Assembly (NCBI GenBank): GCA_900553805.1
Contig: USEU01000048.1
Location: 1-15,852 of the forward strand
Reading direction: 5' to 3'
DNA: 15,852 nt
Origin: an uncultured Eubacteriales bacterium
GTDB lineage: Bacteria; Bacillota; Clostridia; Oscillospirales; Oscillospiraceae
Below, one piece after another: positions 7,237 through 15,157 of the stretch (the first letter of the stretch is position 1; the number at the start of each line of letters is the position of its first letter). Below the pieces are notes generated by a model. That model was not told where the DNA came from and did not search any database. It saw only the letters and a list, made by a program, of their open reading frames with translations. The position numbers and the translations under genes were made by a program.

Positions 7237-9837
7237 ATGGCAGCGAAAGACACAGAGCTGACCCCCATGCAGCAGCAGTACCGGGCGCTGAAAGAGAAAA
7301 ACAAAGACAGCGTGCTGTTCTTCCGCCTGGGCGACTTCTATGAAATGTTCAACGAGGACGCCGTGTTGGCCGCCCGGGAGCTGGATCTGACCCTGACCAC
7401 CCGGGACCGGGGCAAGCCCAAGGAGGAGCAGACCCCCATGTGCGGCGTGCCCTATCACAGCGTGGATGCCTACATTGCCCGCATGGTGCAGAAGGGCTAC
7501 AAGGTGGCCGTGTGCGAGCAGATGCAGGACCCGGCCACGGCCAAGGGTCTGGTGGAGCGGGACATCACCCGCATCGTCACCCCCGGCACCGTGACGGAAA
7601 GCTGCATGCTGGACGAAAACAAGAATAACTACATGGCCTGCATCTATGGAAAGAATCACCGCTACGGTCTGGCCTTCTGCGACGTATCCACCGGCGCGTT
7701 TTATGCCACCACCTGCGCCGACGCGGCCTCCGTGGCCTCGGAGCTGGGGCGGTTTTCCCCCAGCGAGGTGCTGCGCTGGGGCGAGAATGTGGACTGCGAC
7801 GGGATCCACGACGCCCTTTACCACCGCCTGAGCTGCTGCGTGGACGAGGGGGAGGAAGCGCTGTTCCGCCAGGAGGCCTGCGAGCAGCTGCTGCAAAGCC
7901 ACTTCAAAGCGCCCATCGAAAAGCTGGGCCTGGCCACCTACCCCCTGGCCGCCGTTGCCAGCGGCGCGCTGCTGCAAACCCTGCTGAACCTTCAAAAGAA
8001 CGACCTGGCCCACATCCGCCGCCTGCAATACTACACCGGTGGCAAATTTATGGAGTTGGACATGGACGCCCGGCGGAACCTGGAGCTGACGGAGACCCTG
8101 CGCTCCAAGGAGAAGCGGGGCACGCTGCTGTGGGTGCTGGACAAGACCCACACCCCCATGGGCGGGCGGCTGCTCCGGGGCTGGCTGGAAAAGCCCCTGC
8201 TGGACGCCGGCGAGATCACCCGGCGGCAGGCCGCCGTGGAGGAGCTGGTGCAAAGCCCCATCGTCCGCGGCGAGCTGGAGGAGGCGCTGAAGCAGGTGAC
8301 CGACCTGGAGCGGGTCATCACCCGGGTGGTCACCGGCACCGTCAACTGCCGGGATCTGCTGGGCCTGGCCCGGGGATTCCGGGCACTGCCCCAGGTAAAG
8401 GAGCAGTTGGCCAAGCTGAAAGCCCCCATGCTGACTCAGCTGGACCACGGCATCGACCCCATGGGCGATTATGTGCACCTGATCGAGAAGATCATCGTGG
8501 AGGAGCCCCCCCTTACCGTCCGGGAGGGCGGCATCATCCGCCGGGGGGCGGACGCGGAGGCGGATAAGCTGCGCGACATTATGGAGGGTGGCTCCGGCAC
8601 CATCGCCTCCATCGAGGCGGAGGAACGGGAGAAAACCGGCATCCGCACCCTGAGGGTGGGCTATAACCGGGTGTTCGGCTATTATATTGAGGTATCCAAA
8701 TCCTTTATCGACCAGGTGCCGGACCGCTATATCCGCAAGCAGACCCTGGCCAACTGTGAGCGCTACATCACCCAGGAGCTGAAGGAACTGGAAAACCAGG
8801 TGCTCACCGCCAAGGACCGGCTCACTGCCCTGGAATATGAGATCTTTACCCGCCTGCGCAATCACCTTGCCCAGGGAGCGGAGCGGGTGCAGCTGACGGC
8901 CACCGCCGTGGCGGCGGTGGATGCGCTGTGCTCCCTGGCCTCCGTGGCCGCGGAGCGGGGCTACTGCCGCCCGGAGATCAGCCTGGGACAGGAGATCTCC
9001 ATTACCGACGGCCGCCACCCTGTGGTAGAGGCCATGCTGAAGGACACCCTGTTCGTTCCCAACAGCACGGAGCTGGGGGCGGCGGACAATCAGGTGGCCA
9101 TTATCACCGGCCCCAACATGGCCGGTAAATCCACCTATATGCGTCAGGTGGCGCTGATCGTGCTGATGGCGCAGATGGGCTCCTTTGTCCCGGCCCGCAG
9201 CGCCCGCATCGGCCTGGTGGACCGGGTGTTCACCCGGATCGGTGCCAGCGACGACCTGGCCTCCGGGCAGTCCACCTTCATGGTGGAGATGGCGGAGGTG
9301 GCCTCTATATTGAAATACGCCACCAGCCGCAGCCTGCTGATCCTGGACGAGATCGGCCGGGGCACCTCCACCTACGACGGCATGGCCATTGCCCGGGCCG
9401 TGCTGGAATACGCGGCCAATCCCAAGAAGCTGGGGGCAAAGACCTTGTTTGCCACCCATTACCATGAGCTTTCCACCATGGAGGAGCGGCTGCCCAACGT
9501 GAAGAACTATAACATCGCCGTGAAGAAGCGGGGGGAGCAGATGATCTTCCTGCGGCGCATCGTCCCTGGCGCCACCGATGACAGCTACGGCATTGAGGTC
9601 GCAAAGCTTGCCGGGCTGCCCGCCGCCGTGGTCGCCCGGGCCAGAGAAATTCTGGCGGAGCTGGAGGACGGGGTCGCCCCGGTGAGCCTCCCGGCCCCTG
9701 CCAAGGACGACCAGGTGAGCATGGAGGAGCTGGCGCGGCAGCAGATCGCCGCCGCCCTGCGTGCCATCAATGTGGAGACCCTGACCCCCATCGAGGCCAT
9801 GAACGAGCTGTATAAGCTGAGGAAGATGCTGGGATGA
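7237..9837 (+). CDS. mutS: DNA mismatch repair protein MutS
   Basis: Recognises base mismatches and small loops after replication and recruits MutL, using ATP. At 866 residues it is the usual length for MutS1. The mismatch-reading motif FYEMF begins at Phe34, with Glu36 making the second contact. The clamp and lever domains occupy the middle. The ATPase shows Walker A GPNMAGKST (625-633), the segment STFMVEM (signature region) and Walker B LILDEIGRGTSTYDG (Asp704-Glu705), followed by the FATHYHEL switch. The C-terminal helix-turn-helix ends in NELYKLRKMLG. The start follows a full AAAGGAGG site at seven-base spacing, the best in the window. The stop TGA overlaps the next ATG as ATGA, so the protease gene is probably translationally coupled. 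MutS2 is excluded by the mismatch motif and the absence of a Smr domain. Confidence 0.98.
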   Translation: MAAKDTELTPMQQQYRALKEKNKDSVLFFRLGDFYEMFNEDAVLAARELDLTLTTRDRGKPKEEQTPMCGVPYHSVDAYIARMVQKGYKVAVCEQMQDPATAKGLVERDITRIVTPGTVTESCMLDENKNNYMACIYGKNHRYGLAFCDVSTGAFYATTCADAASVASELGRFSPSEVLRWGENVDCDGIHDALYHRLSCCVDEGEEALFRQEACEQLLQSHFKAPIEKLGLATYPLAAVASGALLQTLLNLQKNDLAHIRRLQYYTGGKFMELDMDARRNLELTETLRSKEKRGTLLWVLDKTHTPMGGRLLRGWLEKPLLDAGEITRRQAAVEELVQSPIVRGELEEALKQVTDLERVITRVVTGTVNCRDLLGLARGFRALPQVKEQLAKLKAPMLTQLDHGIDPMGDYVHLIEKIIVEEPPLTVREGGIIRRGADAEADKLRDIMEGGSGTIASIEAEEREKTGIRTLRVGYNRVFGYYIEVSKSFIDQVPDRYIRKQTLANCERYITQELKELENQVLTAKDRLTALEYEIFTRLRNHLAQGAERVQLTATAVAAVDALCSLASVAAERGYCRPEISLGQEISITDGRHPVVEAMLKDTLFVPNSTELGAADNQVAIITGPNMAGKSTYMRQVALIVLMAQMGSFVPARSARIGLVDRVFTRIGASDDLASGQSTFMVEMAEVASILKYATSRSLLILDEIGRGTSTYDGMAIARAVLEYAANPKKLGAKTLFATHYHELSTMEERLPNVKNYNIAVKKRGEQMIFLRRIVPGATDDSYGIEVAKLAGLPAAVVARAREILAELEDGVAPVSLPAPAKDDQVSMEELARQQIAAALRAINVETLTPIEAMNELYKLRKMLG

Positions 9838-10505
9838 CACTGACGAAAAAAGAATCCGTCCTCGGCTGGACCTGGATGGCGATCCAGTACCTGCTTCTGG
9901 GGTCGGTCATTCTGGCCCTGGCGGCCCCGCTGGGACTGATGAAGATCAATTTCCTGTATCACCTGGTGAGCGCCTGCGCCACGGCTCTTATTTTCCGCCG
10001 CTTTCTGCTGGGGAGCCTCCGTATTTTCCGGCGGCAGACCCGCCGGGCGCTTATGACCGTGGCGGCCTGCCTGGGTGTTTATTACCTGGCGGCGTCGGCG
10101 CTGGGCGCGGCCATTTTCGCGGTGGACCCGGATTTTACCAATGTAAACGACAATTCCATTCTGGGCTTTCTCAGAAGCAGCCCGGTGCTGACCGCAGTCG
10201 CCACGGTGCTGCTGGCCCCCGTCAGCGAGGAGCTGCTGTTCCGTGGACTTGTGTTCCGCAGCGCCCGCAGGTTCGGCAGGGGGGCGGCGTATGTCATTAC
10301 CGTCGCCGCCTTTGCCGCCATTCATGTGACCGGGTACGTGGGCCGCTTTTCCGCGGCCCGGCTCCTGATGTGCTTTGTTCAGTATATCCCGGCGGGCATC
10401 GTGCTCGCCGCGGGCATGGAGGCCACCGGCAGCATCGTGACCTCTATGCTGATCCATGCCTGCATCAACGCGGTGGCAATGCTGACCGCTTTTCAAATGC
10501 TTTGA
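9834..10505 (+). CDS. CPBP-family intramembrane metalloprotease
   Basis: A predicted membrane protease of the CPBP (Abi/CAAX-prenyl-protease-related) family; 223 residues with about six hydrophobic segments. The family's active-site elements are all present: EELLFR (Glu132, Glu133, Arg137), His164 in FAAIH and HxxxN at His208-Asn212. It therefore looks catalytically intact. Relatives act in processing of peptides, bacteriocin immunity or, in eukaryotes, CAAX processing; the bacterial substrates are mostly unknown. Its ATG overlaps the mutS stop codon and mutL begins 24 bases after its stop, so it is a true member of the mismatch-repair operon. A link to repair has no known precedent that I can name, so insertion as a passenger is equally possible. 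Its base composition matches its neighbours. Confidence 0.9.
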   Translation: MTLTKKESVLGWTWMAIQYLLLGSVILALAAPLGLMKINFLYHLVSACATALIFRRFLLGSLRIFRRQTRRALMTVAACLGVYYLAASALGAAIFAVDPDFTNVNDNSILGFLRSSPVLTAVATVLLAPVSEELLFRGLVFRSARRFGRGAAYVITVAAFAAIHVTGYVGRFSAARLLMCFVQYIPAGIVLAAGMEATGSIVTSMLIHACINAVAMLTAFQML

Positions 10506-10529
10506 TACCTTTATCGTGAGGTGATTTTT

Positions 10530-12509
10530 ATGCCTGCAATTATTCAGCTCCCGTCCCATATCGCCAACCTGATCGCCGCCGGTGAGGTGGTGGAGCGTCC
10601 GGCCAGCGTGGTCAAGGAGCTGCTGGAAAACGCCGTGGACGCGGGAGCGACCAAGGTGACCGTAGAAATGCGCGACGGCGGCATGACCTTCCTGCGGGTG
10701 ACGGACAACGGCTGCGGCATGGAGCCCCAGGACGCCAAAACCGCCTTCCTGCGCCATGCCACCTCTAAGCTGCGCCGGGCGGAGGATCTGGGTGAGATCT
10801 CCACCATGGGCTTCCGGGGTGAGGCCCTGGCTGCCATTGCCTCCGTCAGCCGCATCGACCTGATGACCAAGCCCACCGGGGACATCTCCGGCACCAGCCT
10901 CCACCTGGACGGGGGCGTGGTCACCCAGCAGAGCGAGGCCGGGTGTCCCGACGGCACCACCATCATCATCCGCGACCTGTTTTACAATACCCCCGCCCGG
11001 ATGAAATTTATGAAGTCCGATTCCGTGGAGGGCAGCCGGGTCACGGCGGCGGTGCAGCTGCAGGCCCTGGCCCATCCTCAGGTAGCCATCCAGATGGTGC
11101 GCGACGGCAAAACCATTCTCTCTACACCCGGCGACGGCTCCTTGCAGGCGGCGGTGTACTGCGTGTATGGCCGGGAATTTGCGGCCATGGCCCCCGTTCA
11201 GAGCAGCTGGGACAGCTATACCCTGTCCGGCTATGTGTCCAAGCCCTCGGATTCCCGGCCCAGCCGGAATTTCCAGACCTTTTTTGTCAACGACCGGCCG
11301 GTAAAATCCCGGCTGCTGATCTCCGCTTTGGAGGAGGCCTACCGCAATCAGCTGATGGTGGGCAAATTCCCCGCCTGTGTGCTCCATTTGCAGCTTCCGG
11401 CCAACGCGGTGGATGTGAATGTTCACCCGGCCAAGACGGAGGTCAAATTTCTGAATGAAAAGAGCGTTTTCGACTGCGTACACTACGGCGTGCTGGCCGC
11501 GCTGAACAAGACCCCCGACCGGCCCGCCGTGCAGTTTGCAAAGCCCCACACCGCCGCGCCCGCCGAAGCGCCCCAGAGCGCCGCGCACCGACAGGCGTCC
11601 CCCCGGCAGAGCTTCTTCCGCACCATGACCCCGGAGGAATACAAGACCTTCTCCGCCGCCATGGCGGACGCGCCCCAGCCCAAGCCCCAGGCAGCTGCCG
11701 CAGCGGCGGCGATGCTGCCCAAGCACATTCCCCAGACGGCGGTGCTCCGCTCCCCGGTGATGACCCCCGGCGGGGAGATCCCCCTGCCGCCCCGCAAAAC
11801 AGACCCGGCCCCCGTGCCGCCTGCGGCGGAGGAACTGCCCCCGCTGCCCGAAGTCCGGGAGCCGGTACCCGAAGTACCGGCATCGGAGCCGACGCCCAAA
11901 GCGCCGGAGGAAGTCCAGCAGGAGCTGGAAATGCCTGCTGTGCCGGACTGGCATTTGGTGGGAGAGCTGTACCGCACCTATATCCTGGTGGAGCAGGGGG
12001 AGGATGCCTTTCTCATCGACAAGCACGCCGCCCACGAGCGGATCCTGTTTGAGAAGCTGAAGGCCAACCAAGAGGCCATCACCGGCCAGACCCTGCTTTC
12101 GCCCCTGGCGGTCCGCCTGACGCCCACGGCAGCGGGAGAGCTGCTGAGCAATGGGCCGATGCTGGAGGAGCTGGGCTTCCAGCTGGAGGAATTCGGCGAC
12201 AGCACCGTACTGCTGCGGCAGATCCCCATGGATCTGAGCCCGGACGACGCCGCCGAGGCGGTGGAGAGTCTGGCCGCCGACCTGCTGAACGGCCGCCGGG
12301 AGCATAAGGATACCGTCCGGGATGAACTGCTGCACACCGTCGCCTGCAAGGCCGCCATCAAGGCCGGATGGGTCACGGACGAGCAGGAGCTTTACGCCGT
12401 GGCCAAGGCCGTCATGGAGCGGGAGGATCTGAAATACTGCCCCCATGGCCGCCCCATCTGCGTTTCCCTGAGCAAAAAGCAGGTGGAAAAGCAGTTCAGG
12501 AGAACATAA
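10530..12509 (+). CDS. mutL: DNA mismatch repair protein MutL (endonuclease type)
   Basis: Partner of MutS that nicks the strand to be repaired. The 659-residue protein starts with the GHKL ATPase: Glu33-Asn34 in ELLENAVDAG, DNGCGM (59-64) and GFRGEAL (94-100). A Pro/Ala-rich linker spans about 330-475. The C-terminal dimerisation domain carries the nicking-endonuclease motifs: DKHAAHERILFE (497-508, family form DQHAxxExxxxE), an ACKAAIKAG block, CPHGRP (637-642) and a final FRR. The endonuclease form fits an organism with no Dam/MutH system. The start at 10530 is preferred over an in-frame GTG at 10521, which lies inside the ribosome binding site (GTGAGGTGA). miaA follows after nine bases, its Shine-Dalgarno overlapping the mutL stop. 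Confidence 0.97.
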   Translation: MPAIIQLPSHIANLIAAGEVVERPASVVKELLENAVDAGATKVTVEMRDGGMTFLRVTDNGCGMEPQDAKTAFLRHATSKLRRAEDLGEISTMGFRGEALAAIASVSRIDLMTKPTGDISGTSLHLDGGVVTQQSEAGCPDGTTIIIRDLFYNTPARMKFMKSDSVEGSRVTAAVQLQALAHPQVAIQMVRDGKTILSTPGDGSLQAAVYCVYGREFAAMAPVQSSWDSYTLSGYVSKPSDSRPSRNFQTFFVNDRPVKSRLLISALEEAYRNQLMVGKFPACVLHLQLPANAVDVNVHPAKTEVKFLNEKSVFDCVHYGVLAALNKTPDRPAVQFAKPHTAAPAEAPQSAAHRQASPRQSFFRTMTPEEYKTFSAAMADAPQPKPQAAAAAAAMLPKHIPQTAVLRSPVMTPGGEIPLPPRKTDPAPVPPAAEELPPLPEVREPVPEVPASEPTPKAPEEVQQELEMPAVPDWHLVGELYRTYILVEQGEDAFLIDKHAAHERILFEKLKANQEAITGQTLLSPLAVRLTPTAAGELLSNGPMLEELGFQLEEFGDSTVLLRQIPMDLSPDDAAEAVESLAADLLNGRREHKDTVRDELLHTVACKAAIKAGWVTDEQELYAVAKAVMEREDLKYCPHGRPICVSLSKKQVEKQFRRT

Positions 12510-12518
12510 GGAGCCGCC

Positions 12519-13454
12519 ATGAATCCGATTATCTGTATCGCGGGCCCCACGGCCTCCGGCAAGACCGCCCTGGCGGTGGCCCTGGCAAGGGAGCTGGATG
12601 GAGAGGTGGTGTCCTGCGACTCCATGCAGGTGTATAAGCGCATGGACATCGGCACCGCCAAGCCGAGCCCGGAGGAGCGGCAGGGCATCCCCCACCATAT
12701 GATCGACGTGGCGGAGCCCTGGGAGGATTATTCCGTCAGCCGCTACTGCGCCGACGCCGCGCCCATTGTGGAGGATATCGTCAGCCGGGGAAAGACGGCC
12801 ATCATCGCCGGCGGCACCGGGCTGTATATGGACAGCCTGATCCGGGGCAATGATTTTGCCCCCTTTCCCTCCACCGGCGTCCGGGAGCGCCTGGAGCGGG
12901 AGGCCGACCGGGAGGGCATGGAGGCGCTCCTTGCCCGCCTGCGGGCGGTGGACCCGGAGGCTGCCGCCCGGCTGCACCTGTCCGACCGCAAGCGGATCAT
13001 CCGGGCCATGGAGGTCTACCTGGAAACCGGCGAGACCATCACGGCCCACAACCGCCGCACCCAGGCGCTTCCGCCCCGGTTTTCTCCCGTCTGGCTGGGG
13101 CTGGATTTTGAGAGCCGGGCAGAGCTGTACAGCCGCATCGACCGCCGGGTGGACGTGATGCTGGAGGCGGGACTGCTGGAGGAGATCCGGGCGCTGCTGC
13201 GTTCCGGCATCCCGGAAAAATGCACCGCCATGCAGGCCATCGGCTACAAGGAATTTACCGACGCGCTGGATGGCCGCTGCACCGTGGAGGCCGCCGCCGA
13301 CCAGGTGCGTCAATCCTCCCGCCGCTATGCCAAGCGCCAGCTGACCTGGTTCCGCCGGAATGGGCGCATCCACTGGCTCCGGCGGGGACCGGGGGAGGGG
13401 AGCGCCGAAATTCTGGCCTCCGCCCGACGGATTTTGCAGGAAAACGACAGCTGA
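12519..13454 (+). CDS. miaA: tRNA dimethylallyltransferase
   Basis: Transfers the dimethylallyl group from DMAPP to A37 of tRNAs that read UNN codons, giving i6A37, the substrate of MiaB encoded at the start of the same operon. The 311-residue length is normal. The P-loop is GPTASGKT at 9-16; DSMQVY (34-39) contains the catalytic Asp34; GTAKPS and GGTGLY (98-103) follow. The C-terminal part holds QAIGYKEF and a tRNA-binding KRQLTWFRR segment. TAAGGAG, shared with the mutL stop, gives the ribosome binding site seven bases before ATG. The next gene, hfq, follows after 43 bases. Nothing unusual is seen in the sequence. Confidence 0.97.
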   Translation: MNPIICIAGPTASGKTALAVALARELDGEVVSCDSMQVYKRMDIGTAKPSPEERQGIPHHMIDVAEPWEDYSVSRYCADAAPIVEDIVSRGKTAIIAGGTGLYMDSLIRGNDFAPFPSTGVRERLEREADREGMEALLARLRAVDPEAAARLHLSDRKRIIRAMEVYLETGETITAHNRRTQALPPRFSPVWLGLDFESRAELYSRIDRRVDVMLEAGLLEEIRALLRSGIPEKCTAMQAIGYKEFTDALDGRCTVEAAADQVRQSSRRYAKRQLTWFRRNGRIHWLRRGPGEGSAEILASARRILQENDS

Positions 13455-13465
13455 ACTGTGATAGC

Positions 13466-13499
13466 ATGTGCATACCATTCAGAAAGAAGGTATACATAT
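13466..13499 (+). promoter_or_regulatory. Hairpin over the hfq ribosome binding site and start codon
   Basis: ATGTGCATACC (13466-13476) can pair with GGTATACATAT (13489-13499), ten pairs including one G-T wobble and one C-A mismatch, around a 12-base A-rich loop. The right arm includes the last GG of the Shine-Dalgarno (AAGAAGG) and the first two bases of the hfq ATG. This could lower hfq translation when folded. The stem is only moderately stable. Confidence 0.45.
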
Positions 13500-13728
13500 G
13501 ACAGAACAAGTGAATTTACAGGATGCCATTTTGAAGGAGGTCCGCCGGGACAAGGTGCCGGTGACCCTGTTCCTGATGAACGGTTTCCAGCTTCGGGGCA
13601 TCATCACGGGCTACGACAGCTTTGTGGTGGTTTTGGTGACGGACGGGCGGCAGCAGATGATCTATAAGCACGCCATCTCCACCCTCGCCCCCATCCGGCC
13701 GTTAAAAGCCGCTGCTGCTACCGCATAA
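13498..13728 (+). CDS. hfq: RNA chaperone Hfq
   Basis: Hexameric Sm-like protein that binds small RNAs and A-rich or U-rich mRNA segments. The 76-residue length is typical of Gram-positive Hfq, which lacks the long C-terminal tail of the enterobacterial protein. Gln8 in VNLQDAIL, the Sm1 strands (VTLFLMNGFQLRGIITGYD) and the Sm2 motif YKHAIST with Lys57-His58 of the U-rich RNA pocket are all visible. The ATG at 13498 follows AGAAAGAAGG. An in-frame GTG at 13468 would add ten residues absent from the family and was not chosen. It is the last gene of the operon: a strong terminator begins 12 bases after the stop codon. The start region lies in a possible hairpin, which may allow autoregulation. 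Confidence 0.96.
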   Translation: MTEQVNLQDAILKEVRRDKVPVTLFLMNGFQLRGIITGYDSFVVVLVTDGRQQMIYKHAISTLAPIRPLKAAAATA

Positions 13729-13739
13729 TTCTCCCCTCC

Positions 13740-13769
13740 AAAAAGCGGCGGACGAATCCGCCGCTTTTT
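13740..13769 (+). terminator. Rho-independent terminator after hfq
   Basis: AAAAAGCGGCGGA (13740-13752) pairs perfectly with TCCGCCGCTTTTT (13757-13769) around a CGAA tetraloop. The right arm ends in five T residues. This is the strongest terminator in the window and sets the end of the operon; the symmetry could also stop transcription from the other strand. Confidence 0.95.
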
Positions 13770-13795
13770 GCGTGGATCAGAAAGAGAGGAACACC

Positions 13796-14494
13796 ATGTC
13801 CATTGAAGAAAATGTCACGCGCATCCGGGCGGAGATCGCTGCCGCGGCCCGGGAGGCCGGGCGGGAGCCGGGGCAGATCCAGCTGTGCGCCGCCACCAAG
13901 ATGAACGATGCCGAGGCTGTCCGCCGGGCCATTACCGCCGGGGTGGACTGCTGCGGAGAAAACCGGGTGCAGGAGCTGACGGCAAAGCGCGCTCAGCACG
14001 CCTACGACGGCGCACCGGTGGATTTCATCGGCCACCTGCAAACCAACAAGGTCCGCCAGGTGGTGGGCCGGGTCCGTCTGATCCAGAGCGTGGACAGCCT
14101 GCGCCTTTTGCAGGCCGTCAATGCCGAGGCGGCAAAGCAGGGACTTGTCCAGGACATTCTGCTGGAGGTGAACATCGGAAGAGAGCCGAATAAATCCGGC
14201 TTTGCGGAGGAAGAGGTCCTGCCCCTGCTGGAAAAAATTGGGCTATATCCGAACATATGTGTCAAAGGATTGATGACAATCCCCCCAATTTCCCAAAATA
14301 AGGATGATAATGTAAAATTTTTTCAAAAAATGTCCCAATTATGTGTTGACATACGGGAGAAAAAATACGATAATGTGTCAGTGGACTGTTTATCCATGGG
14401 AATGTCCGCTGACTATGCGGACGCCGTCCGCTGCGGCAGTACCATGGTCCGCGTCGGCACCTCCATTTTCGGTGCCCGCCAATACGTGCGATGA
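13796..14494 (+). CDS. yggS: YggS-family PLP homeostasis protein
   Basis: A non-catalytic fold-type III pyridoxal-phosphate-binding protein (PLPBP/YggS) that keeps free PLP and amino-acid pools balanced. The 232-residue length is normal. Lys35 in CAATKMND is the PLP-binding lysine; GENRVQE (54-60), FIGHLQTNK (78-86), SMGMSADY (200-207) and GSTMVRVGTSIFGAR follow in family order. The start uses AGAGAGGA before ATG at 13796; an in-frame GTG at 13772 lies at the foot of the terminator. Residues 146 to about 202 are encoded by an AT-rich patch (about 35% GC against about 65% in the flanks) with codons such as ATA, TTA and CTA that are rare in neighbouring genes, though the protein remains in frame and family-like. 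No promoter is seen between the hfq terminator and this gene. In Gram-positive genomes this family commonly precedes sepF. Confidence 0.93.
   Translation: MSIEENVTRIRAEIAAAAREAGREPGQIQLCAATKMNDAEAVRRAITAGVDCCGENRVQELTAKRAQHAYDGAPVDFIGHLQTNKVRQVVGRVRLIQSVDSLRLLQAVNAEAAKQGLVQDILLEVNIGREPNKSGFAEEEVLPLLEKIGLYPNICVKGLMTIPPISQNKDDNVKFFQKMSQLCVDIREKKYDNVSVDCLSMGMSADYADAVRCGSTMVRVGTSIFGARQYVR
14346..14374 (+). promoter_or_regulatory. Internal promoter in yggS for sepF-divIVA
   Basis: TTGACA (14346-14351), a 17-base spacer and GATAAT (14369-14374) match the sigma-A consensus at eleven of twelve positions. It lies within the AT-rich part of yggS, about 160 bases before the sepF start codon, on the correct strand. 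Confidence 0.7.
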
Positions 14495-14536
14495 GACATC
14501 CTGCGCGATGCGAACATACAGGAGGAGAAAAAGAAA

Positions 14537-15118
14537 ATGAGCTTTTGGGATAATGTAAAGAAGCTTACCCAACCCTATGCCGAGGACGATTACGACGACT
14601 ACGACGAAGACGAGGACGAAGCCGTCGATCAATATGAAGAGCCGGAGGAGCGCCCCGCTCGTTCCGCCCGCCGCTCTGCCCCCCGCCGCGCTCCCGCACC
14701 GGTGTCCGCTCCCGCGGATGAGCCGACTGAGGAGGATGATTTCGGGTTCGCGCCCACCATTCCCGCCGCCTCCGGCACCGGCGTTTCCGCCGGCGGCTTC
14801 AGCGGCCAGGTGCTGAATATGAATTCCTCCGCTTCCGCCACCAACAAGCAGGAAGTGGTGCTGTTCCGCCCCAACAGCTTCAACGATACCTCCAAGGCTG
14901 CCGATGATCTGCGCAGCCACAAGGCCGTCATTGTCAATATGGAAAATGTGGACAAGGCCATGGCCCGCCGGGTGGTGGACTTCCTGTCCGGCTGCGTGTA
15001 CGCACTGGACGGCGATGTGAAGAAGATCGCTCAGTCCGCTTACCTCTTCTGCCCCCATAACATGGACATTGTGGGCGACTTGGAGACCCTCCAGGCGGAA
15101 GTGGAAAGCTACATTTGA
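14537..15118 (+). CDS. sepF: Cell division protein SepF
   Basis: Links the FtsZ ring to the membrane and shapes division septa in Gram-positive bacteria. The 193-residue protein begins with a short amphipathic segment (MSFWDNVKKL) expected to bind the membrane. Then come a very acidic stretch of Asp, Glu and Tyr (about 16-40) and a long Pro/Ala/Arg-rich linker. The conserved SepF domain spans about 106-180, with VVLFRPNSFND, AVIVNMEN, RRVVDFLSG and YALDGDVKKI, where Gly159 sits at the known self-interaction region. AGGAGG (14520-14525) precedes ATG by 11 bases. It lies 42 bases after yggS and 39 before divIVA, the usual order in this neighbourhood. The linker is longer than in Bacillus SepF but normal for high-GC Clostridia. 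Confidence 0.95.
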   Translation: MSFWDNVKKLTQPYAEDDYDDYDEDEDEAVDQYEEPEERPARSARRSAPRRAPAPVSAPADEPTEEDDFGFAPTIPAASGTGVSAGGFSGQVLNMNSSASATNKQEVVLFRPNSFNDTSKAADDLRSHKAVIVNMENVDKAMARRVVDFLSGCVYALDGDVKKIAQSAYLFCPHNMDIVGDLETLQAEVESYI

Positions 15119-15157
15119 TAGAGAAAGAATTTCATACAGCCCGAAAGGAGATACAAC

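Noticed and set aside
7234..9840. 868-codon minus-strand frame opposite mutS
   Set aside because: Its composition is dominated by Gly, His, Gln and Leu, the usual antisense shadow of a GC-rich gene; mutS on the plus strand is certain.
11690..11712. GC-rich Ala-codon run in mutL
   Set aside because: A short low-complexity Ala stretch in the flexible MutL linker, expected there; not a functional repeat.
12018..12053. Lys instead of Gln in the MutL metal-binding motif (DKHA)
   Set aside because: The metal-binding Asp, His and Glu positions are kept and the remaining endonuclease motifs are intact, so it does not suggest loss of activity.
9585..13478. 1297-codon minus-strand frame spanning the end of mutS to miaA
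   Set aside because: It crosses four well-supported plus-strand genes and has no motif or sensible start; it is a codon-bias shadow.
13468..13497. Upstream GTG start for hfq
   Set aside because: It would add ten residues not seen in the family and lacks a ribosome binding site, whereas ATG at 13498 has one.
14585..14640. GAC/GAG/TAC-rich low-complexity tract in sepF
   Set aside because: It encodes the acidic linker found after the membrane-binding helix in many SepF proteins; not a repeat array.
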